A DNA stretch of 9,584 nucleotides from positions 1 to 9,584 of the forward strand of contig JAICKM010000216.1 of assembly GCA_025927935.1 (NCBI GenBank), given 5' to 3'. The notes under the pieces are model-generated. The model was not told the origin of the DNA. It saw nothing but the letters and a program-made list of their open reading frames with translations, and did not search any database. Made by a program: the position numbers and the translations under genes. This document shows positions 5,918 to 9,584 of this stretch, in pieces (the first letter of the stretch is position 1; the number at the start of each line of letters is the position of its first letter). This DNA comes from Chloroflexia bacterium (GTDB lineage Bacteria; Chloroflexota; Chloroflexia; QHBQ01; JADMIH01).

Positions 5918-5985
5918 GAGCGTAGCGCCGCGTCTCGATGCTACTGGAAACGAGACGGAGATTCTTCGCTGCGCTCAGAATGACG
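5918..5985. repeat. 68-bp hairpin-forming repeat, copy 2
   Basis: Same length and orientation as copy 1, repeating at an 83-bp period. GAGCGTAGCG (5918-5927) pairs with CGCTGCGCTC (5967-5976) with one G-U pair, and the inner CGTCTC/GAGACG stem is conserved. The seven differences from copy 1 all lie in the first half. Both copies would lie in the exporter leader if the promoter at 5728 is used. Confidence 0.85.
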
Positions 5986-6070
5986 ACTGCTAGCAGACGG
6001 ACTATTCAGCCGGTCCCTGGCGGGCCGGGACGGTTGCGCCGCCGGGCAACCATACAAGGAGATCACGACC

Positions 6071-7624
6071 ATGAATACTCTGGGAACTCGCAAGTGGTGG
6101 GCGCTGGTCGCGCTCACGCTCGTCGCGCTGGTCGTCGGCATCGACGCCACCGTACTCAACCTGGCGCTACCGGCCCTGGCCGGGGCGCTGCACGCCTCCA
6201 GCGTCGAACTGCAATGGTTTGTCGCCGCCTATACCCTGGCGCTCCCCGCGATGTTGCTGCCCGCCGGGCTGTTCGGCGACCGGTACGGGCGCAAGCGCAT
6301 GCTGGTCGCCGCCCTCGTCGCCTTCGGCCTCGGCTCGCTTGCCTGCGCCTATGCGCCGGCATCGGGCGCGTTCATCGCGGCGCGCGTGCTGCTCGGCGTC
6401 GCGGCGGCCTTCCTGGTCACGCTGTCGCTGGCAGTGCTGCCGGTGCTGTTCACTGAGCAGGAGCGCCCCCGCGCCGTGGGCATCTGGGCGGCGGCCAACT
6501 TCATCTCGCTGCCCATCGGCCCGCTCCTAGGCGGCTGGCTGCTGACCAACTTCTGGTGGGGGTCGGTGTTCCTGATCAACCTGCCCGTCGTCGTGCTGGC
6601 GATCCTTGCCGTGCTGGCGCTGTTGCCGGAGTCGCGCAGCCCCGAACGCTCAGGGCTGGACCCGCTGGGTGTGCTGACCTCCAGCGCGGGCCTGGCCGGG
6701 ATCATCTACGGCATCATCCAGGCGGGCGAGAACGGCTGGGGCGACGCGGGCGCCGTTGGGCCGCTAGCCACCGGGGCGCTGCTGCTGGTGGCCTTTGTGC
6801 TCTGGGAGCGCCGGTTGGGCGCGCGCCCCGGCGGGCAGCCGCTGGTGGACCTGGGGCTGTTCCGCTCGCCGCGCTTCACGTGGGGCACGCTGCTGGCCGC
6901 GGTGGGCATCTTCCCGCTGTTTGGCGTCATGTTCGTGCTGTCGCAGTTCTGGCAGGCCGTGCTCGGCGTGGACGCCCAGGGCGCGGGCATCCGGCTACTG
7001 CCGGTGATCGCCGGGATGGTCGTGGGCGCGGGGCTGGCGGATCGCCTGGCCGCGCGGACGGGCGCGAAGGTCACAGTGGCCGCCGGGTTCGTGCTGGTGG
7101 CCGGGGCGATGATCGCCGGGGCCACGACGACTCTGCGCAGCGGCGACGGCTTCGCGGCGCTGTGGACGGCAATCGCCGGCGCGGGCACCGGGCTGGCCCT
7201 GGCGACGGCGGCCAACGCGGCGCTGAGTGTGCTGGCCGCGGAACGCAGCGGGGTCGGGTCGGCGCTGATGCAGGCCGTGCAGAAGGTCGGCGCGCCGTTC
7301 GCGGTGGCGATCCTGGGGTCCGTGCTCAACAGCGGCTATCGTGATCACCTCACCCTGACCGGCTTACCGGCCCCGGCGGCGGCCGCCGTGCAGCAGAGCG
7401 TCTACGGCGGGCTGGCCGTGGCCCGGCAGCTTGGCGCGCCTGCGTTGCGCGACGCCGTGCAGGGAGCCTTCGTGAACGGCATGGACGCCGCACTCTGGGT
7501 CTGCGCCGGCATTGCGGCGGCGTCCATCGTACTGGCGCTGGCCTTCCTGCCGGGGCGGGCGCCGGTCGCTGGCAAAACGGCCGCCGATGGCGTAGAATTG
7601 AGGCATGAGATTATCACCAGATGA
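6071..7624 (+). CDS. DHA2-family (14-TM) MFS drug exporter
   Basis: A proton-driven efflux pump of the EmrB/QacA type in the cytoplasmic membrane, likely exporting drugs or other toxic amphiphiles. The 517 aa and continuous hydrophobic segments fit 14 helices. Family motifs: VGIDATVLNLALPAL in TM1 (22-36, with Asp25), motif A GLFGDRYGRKR (66-76), Arg105 region RVLLGVAAAF of TM4, and motif C-like PIGPLLGGWL (148-157). A large extracellular loop of about 45 residues (about 420-465, GYRDHLTLTG onward) precedes the last helix, as in QacA-like pumps. The ATG at 6071 has AAGGAG 9 nt upstream. No HlyD-like adaptor lies nearby, so it probably works as a single pump. The TetR-type gene overlaps its 3' end by 20 nt, which suggests co-expression and repression by that protein. 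The substrate cannot be predicted. Confidence 0.93.
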   Translation: MNTLGTRKWWALVALTLVALVVGIDATVLNLALPALAGALHASSVELQWFVAAYTLALPAMLLPAGLFGDRYGRKRMLVAALVAFGLGSLACAYAPASGAFIAARVLLGVAAAFLVTLSLAVLPVLFTEQERPRAVGIWAAANFISLPIGPLLGGWLLTNFWWGSVFLINLPVVVLAILAVLALLPESRSPERSGLDPLGVLTSSAGLAGIIYGIIQAGENGWGDAGAVGPLATGALLLVAFVLWERRLGARPGGQPLVDLGLFRSPRFTWGTLLAAVGIFPLFGVMFVLSQFWQAVLGVDAQGAGIRLLPVIAGMVVGAGLADRLAARTGAKVTVAAGFVLVAGAMIAGATTTLRSGDGFAALWTAIAGAGTGLALATAANAALSVLAAERSGVGSALMQAVQKVGAPFAVAILGSVLNSGYRDHLTLTGLPAPAAAAVQQSVYGGLAVARQLGAPALRDAVQGAFVNGMDAALWVCAGIAAASIVLALAFLPGRAPVAGKTAADGVELRHEIITR

Positions 7625-8213
7625 CGGCGGCCCCGCGGGCGGGTTACGCGAGCGGAAGAAGGCCAAAACGCGCGTCGCGATCCAGGAGCACGCCCTGCGC
7701 CTGTTTCAGGAGCAAGGCTACGCGGCCACCAGCGTGGAGCAGATTGCCGCCGCGGCGGAAGTCTCGCCCAGCACCTTCTTCCGCTACTTCCCAACAAAAG
7801 AGGACGTCGTGCTCTACGACGCCCTCGACCCGCTGATCTTCGCGGCCTTCCGCGCGCAACCCCCTGACCTGCGCCCGATCCAGGCCGTGCGCGCCGCGTT
7901 CCACGCGGTGTTTTCCACCTTGTCGGACAGTGAATTCGCGCAGCAGCAGGAGCGCGCGGTGTTGATTTTCCAGGAGCCCGAGCTGCGGATGCGCATGCTG
8001 GACGAGTCGCTCCAGTCCATGCAGATGATGACCGACCTGATCGCGGAGCGCGTGGGGCGGCCGGCGGACGACCTGGCGGTGCGGGCTTTCACGGGGGCGG
8101 TGGTCGGCGTGGTCCTGGCGGTCATGCCGCCGGACCCCGCGGCGCCGCTGACCACGTATCTGGAGCGGGTCGACGCGGGCCTGACCTACCTGGAAGCCGG
8201 CCTCCCGCTCTAA
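7605..8213 (+). CDS. TetR-family transcriptional regulator
   Basis: A dimeric DNA-binding repressor of the TetR/AcrR family, probably ligand-released and probably controlling the exporter operon. The N-terminal helix-turn-helix domain spans about residues 18-64: RKKAKTRVAIQEHALRLF, then TSVEQIAAAAEVSPSTFFRYF (42-62), ending PTKEDVVLYD. The C-terminal two-thirds (about 75-202) is the variable ligand and dimer domain. The length of 202 aa is normal. The ATG at 7605 is the first possible start because TGA (7599-7601) closes the frame two codons earlier. It lies inside the exporter gene, overlapping its last 20 nt. GAGG at 7600-7603 is only 1 nt from the ATG, so translation is likely coupled to the exporter. 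Candidate operators are the palindromes at 5739-5764 and 5987-5996. Confidence 0.92.
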   Translation: MRLSPDDGGPAGGLRERKKAKTRVAIQEHALRLFQEQGYAATSVEQIAAAAEVSPSTFFRYFPTKEDVVLYDALDPLIFAAFRAQPPDLRPIQAVRAAFHAVFSTLSDSEFAQQQERAVLIFQEPELRMRMLDESLQSMQMMTDLIAERVGRPADDLAVRAFTGAVVGVVLAVMPPDPAAPLTTYLERVDAGLTYLEAGLPL

Positions 8214-8240
8214 GCGCGCCCGCCCCAGCACCCCTTTATG

Positions 8241-8389
8241 CTCACCGCCGAGGCGCCGAGATTATATATCGGAGTTTTATATAGGATCTTGGTATACCCT
8301 GGTGCCGCCCGCCACCAGGTGCTACCCGGCACCCATAGCGGTTTACGAACCCATCCGAATCTCTGCCCGCTCTGCGCCTCCGCGGTGAA
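8241..8389. repeat. Inverted 19-mers flanking the convergent gene junction
   Basis: The 19-mer at 8241-8259 and the reverse complement of 8371-8389 match at 16 of 19 bases (core CACCGCSGAGGCGC, where S is C or G). They lie 111 nt apart between the converging TetR and LysR genes. The right copy shares an exact 14-mer, CACCGCGGAGGCGC, with the palindromic element at 5577-5590 in opposite orientation. The sequence resembles short intergenic repeats I recall from many bacteria. The interior holds an AT-rich patch and a hairpin. Confidence 0.6.
8298..8333. terminator. Hairpin between convergent genes, possible bidirectional terminator
   Basis: CCTGGTG (8298-8304) pairs with CACCAGG (8313-8319) around an 8-nt loop. 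Alternatives are GGTGC/GCACC (8319-8323 and 8329-8333) and GGTGCCG/CGGCACC (8301-8307 and 8327-8333). It lies about 85 nt after the TetR stop and 70 nt after the LysR stop on the other strand. No clean U-run follows on either strand, so termination is inferred from position. Confidence 0.35.
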
Positions 8390-8404
8390 CATCGAGCTAA
8401 AGCC

Positions 8405-9427
8405 CTAGCCCGGCGGCTCAGGGCCGGCGACCCCGGCGGTGAGGAAGTCCCACCAGGCGGTGAGCACGGGCGAGAGCGGGGTGCGGCCGTCGCGCACGGC
8501 GAACAGGCGGCGGGTCAGCGCGCGGCCCTCCGGGCGGACGCGGCCCGCCGGACCGGCATAGTCCGCCAGTTCGGCGGCGGGCAGCAGGCCCACGCCCGCC
8601 CCGGCCTCCACCGCGCGCACCACCTGGAGCGGGCTGCCCAGTTCGAGTACGGGGCGCAGGTCGCTCCAGGGTACGTCGTGCTCCTCCAGCAAATCGCGCA
8701 GTTCGCGCCGGGCCTGCGCACCCAGCGGCGAATCGGCGGTTTCCAGCACCAGGGGCTGGCCGCGCAGGGCGGCGAGATCCACGCTGGGCAGCGGCGGCGC
8801 CGGTTCGGGGCGGCGCACGGGCGGGCGGCCCCGCTTGCGCTTGACCGGCGGGGCGTCGCCGGGCGGCGGCAGGTCGTCGGGCGGGGCGGTGGCGCCCGTC
8901 CAGACGTGGCCGGGCGGCGCCAGCAGCAGCCACTCGTCGGCGGCGATGGGCAAGTAGTGGAGCCGGCTGCCGGGCAGCGGCCCGGCCAGGAAACCGGTGT
9001 CGAACTCGCCCTCGCGCAAGCCGTCGAGCACGGCGGCGGGGTAGCGGGCCACCAGGCTCAGGCGCAGGGCCGGGTGGCTGCCGGCGAACGCGCCCATGCG
9101 CTCGCCCAGCAGCGGCCCGCCCGCCGAGGTGGCGGTCGCCAGCCGCAGCGCCCCGCTGAGCACGCCCTTCTGACCCATCAACCCTTGCTCGGCCTGGTCG
9201 GCCAGCACGAGCAGGCGCCGGGCGGTTTCGATCAGGTTCGCGCCCTCCGGCGTGAGCGCGGCGCGGTGGCCGCGGCGGTCGAAGAGCCGGGTGTTCAGCC
9301 GGTGCTCCAGGGCGCGCACGCCTTCGCTCACGGCGGGCTGCGTGACGTGCAGGTGCTCGGCGGCTGCCGAGAACGACCCGCTATCGACCACGGCCAGGAA
9401 CATCTGCAACTGATACAGGTTCAGCAC
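8405..9427 (-). CDS. LysR-type transcriptional regulator with an AT-hook-like insert
   Basis: A LysR-family DNA-binding regulator, normally a tetramer responding to a small-molecule effector. The winged helix-turn-helix is at about residues 2-62: [20 protein letters not shown] then [19 protein letters not shown] and LFDRR. The linker helix runs to about 88, followed by a substrate-binding-like effector domain (about 92-330; [31 protein letters not shown]). The protein is 340 aa, longer than the usual 290-310. The excess is a proline-rich, basic insert at about 176-214 between the two effector subdomains, containing [11 protein letters not shown] (196-206), which fits the AT-hook core RGRP with basic flanks. 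The start is GTG at 9427, which gives the expected N-terminus. It lies inside the last codons of the tatD-like gene (7-nt overlap) with only a weak GGA upstream, so translation is probably coupled. Its target is unknown; no divergent partner gene is present. Confidence 0.9.
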   Translation of the reverse strand: MLNLYQLQMFLAVVDSGSFSAAAEHLHVTQPAVSEGVRALEHRLNTRLFDRRGHRAALTPEGANLIETARRLLVLADQAEQGLMGQKGVLSGALRLATATSAGGPLLGERMGAFAGSHPALRLSLVARYPAAVLDGLREGEFDTGFLAGPLPGSRLHYLPIAADEWLLLAPPGHVWTGATAPPDDLPPPGDAPPVKRKRGRPPVRRPEPAPPLPSVDLAALRGQPLVLETADSPLGAQARRELRDLLEEHDVPWSDLRPVLELGSPLQVVRAVEAGAGVGLLPAAELADYAGPAGRVRPEGRALTRRLFAVRDGRTPLSPVLTAWWDFLTAGVAGPEPPG

Positions 9428-9584
9428 GCGTCGAGTCCGAAGAGGGCCACGGCGTTGGCGGTGGTGGCGGCGGCGACGGTTTCGAGCGGCAGGCCCTTCA
9501 ACTCGGCGATGCGCGCCGCCGTGTGAGCCACATAGGACGGCTCGTTGCGCTTGCCGCGGAACGGCACGGGGGTCAGGTAGGGGC
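9421..9584 (-). CDS. tatD: C-terminal end of a TatD-family metal-dependent DNase (partial)
   Basis: Only the last 53 codons and two bases of the preceding one lie in the window; the gene continues beyond position 9584. The translation begins [15 protein letters not shown], the signature region of TatD/YcfH hydrolases, where it normally follows the metal-ligand ETD. The conserved helices [18 protein letters not shown] and [12 protein letters not shown] then close the TIM barrel, ending in AC and TGA (9423-9421). The two leftover bases would complete a Cys, Gly, Ser or Arg codon; Cys would give the known variant ETDCPYL, but the first base is off the edge. TatD proteins are cytoplasmic nucleases implicated in DNA repair and turnover. 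The stop overlaps the GTG of the LysR gene, so the two are probably co-transcribed. The symbol follows family membership; YcfH or YjjV paralogues are not excluded. Confidence 0.88.
   Translation of the reverse strand, partial: PYLTPVPFRGKRNEPSYVAHTAARIAELKGLPLETVAAATTANAVALFGLDAC

Larger units (their letters stand above)
5431..6070. other. 640-bp gene-free stretch between kinase and exporter
   Basis: No real gene is seen here. Elements in order: a small palindrome GTTGTG-C-CACAAC (5458-5470), a GC-rich palindromic element (5517-5591), plain sequence with nothing recognised (5592-5727), an AT-rich promoter with palindromes (5728-5764), a leader stem-loop (5770-5815), two tandem 68-bp repeats (5835-5902 and 5918-5985), a perfect palindrome CTGCTAGCAG (5987-5996), and two small hairpins before the exporter start (GTCCC/GGGAC at 6013-6031; GGTTGC/GCAACC at 6032-6051). 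The exporter ribosome binding site AAGGAG is at 6056-6061. Confidence 0.75.

Noticed and set aside
5938..6456. Plus-strand frame containing FFAALRMT and minus frame 5941-6159 containing HSERSEESP
   Set aside because: These peptides come from the 68-bp intergenic repeat and are well-known artefacts of such repeats. Both frames then run into the exporter gene in a wrong frame.
8210..8392. 60-aa minus-strand frame between the TetR and LysR genes
   Set aside because: It is made of the inverted intergenic repeat, has no clear ribosome binding site and shows no protein-like pattern.
8678..9526. 282-aa plus-strand frame opposite the LysR gene
   Set aside because: It is low-complexity Gly/Gln/Ala/Arg sequence that runs across the tatD-LysR junction, with no motifs.

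Overview
The window is GC-rich bacterial DNA with lower-GC islands at the left end and in the gene-free stretches. The organism looks like a member of the Chloroflexota or a similar GC-rich environmental bacterium. This is an inference from the style of the M20 peptidase and PAS kinase and from the intergenic repeats, not from a marker gene. No rRNA, tRNA, CRISPR array, transposase or phage gene is visible.

Layout. Left block, minus strand (positions 3497 down to 1): a promoter, then an M20 dinuclear-zinc peptidase, then a family 2 glycosyltransferase that starts 3 nt after the peptidase stop. After a 66-nt gap come three short unrecognised ORFs packed as an operon: a 124-aa soluble protein, a 72-aa membrane protein and an ORF starting MSGRDLFNV that leaves the window. 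The last two overlap by ATGA. Divergent from this block, on the plus strand, is a soluble PAS-PAS histidine kinase (3856-5430) with its own promoter and a leader hairpin but no adjacent response regulator.

A 640-bp gene-free stretch (5431-6070) follows. It holds a GC-rich palindromic element, a near-consensus sigma70 promoter with two palindromes in its core, a two-part stem-loop at the predicted transcript start, and two tandem 68-bp hairpin-forming repeats. Downstream are a 14-TM DHA2-type drug exporter (6071-7624) and a TetR-family regulator that overlaps it by 20 nt. This is a typical self-regulated efflux pair. On the minus strand, converging on it, a TatD-family DNase (only its 3' end is in the window) overlaps by 7 nt a LysR-type regulator whose effector domain carries a proline-rich insert with an AT-hook-like motif.

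None of the recognised genes amounts to a clearly new system. The parts most worth a second look are the LysR insert, the palindromic promoter and structured leader of the exporter, the related GC-rich repeats in two intergenic regions, the heptamer repeat inside the glycosyltransferase, and the unrecognised small operon at the left edge.
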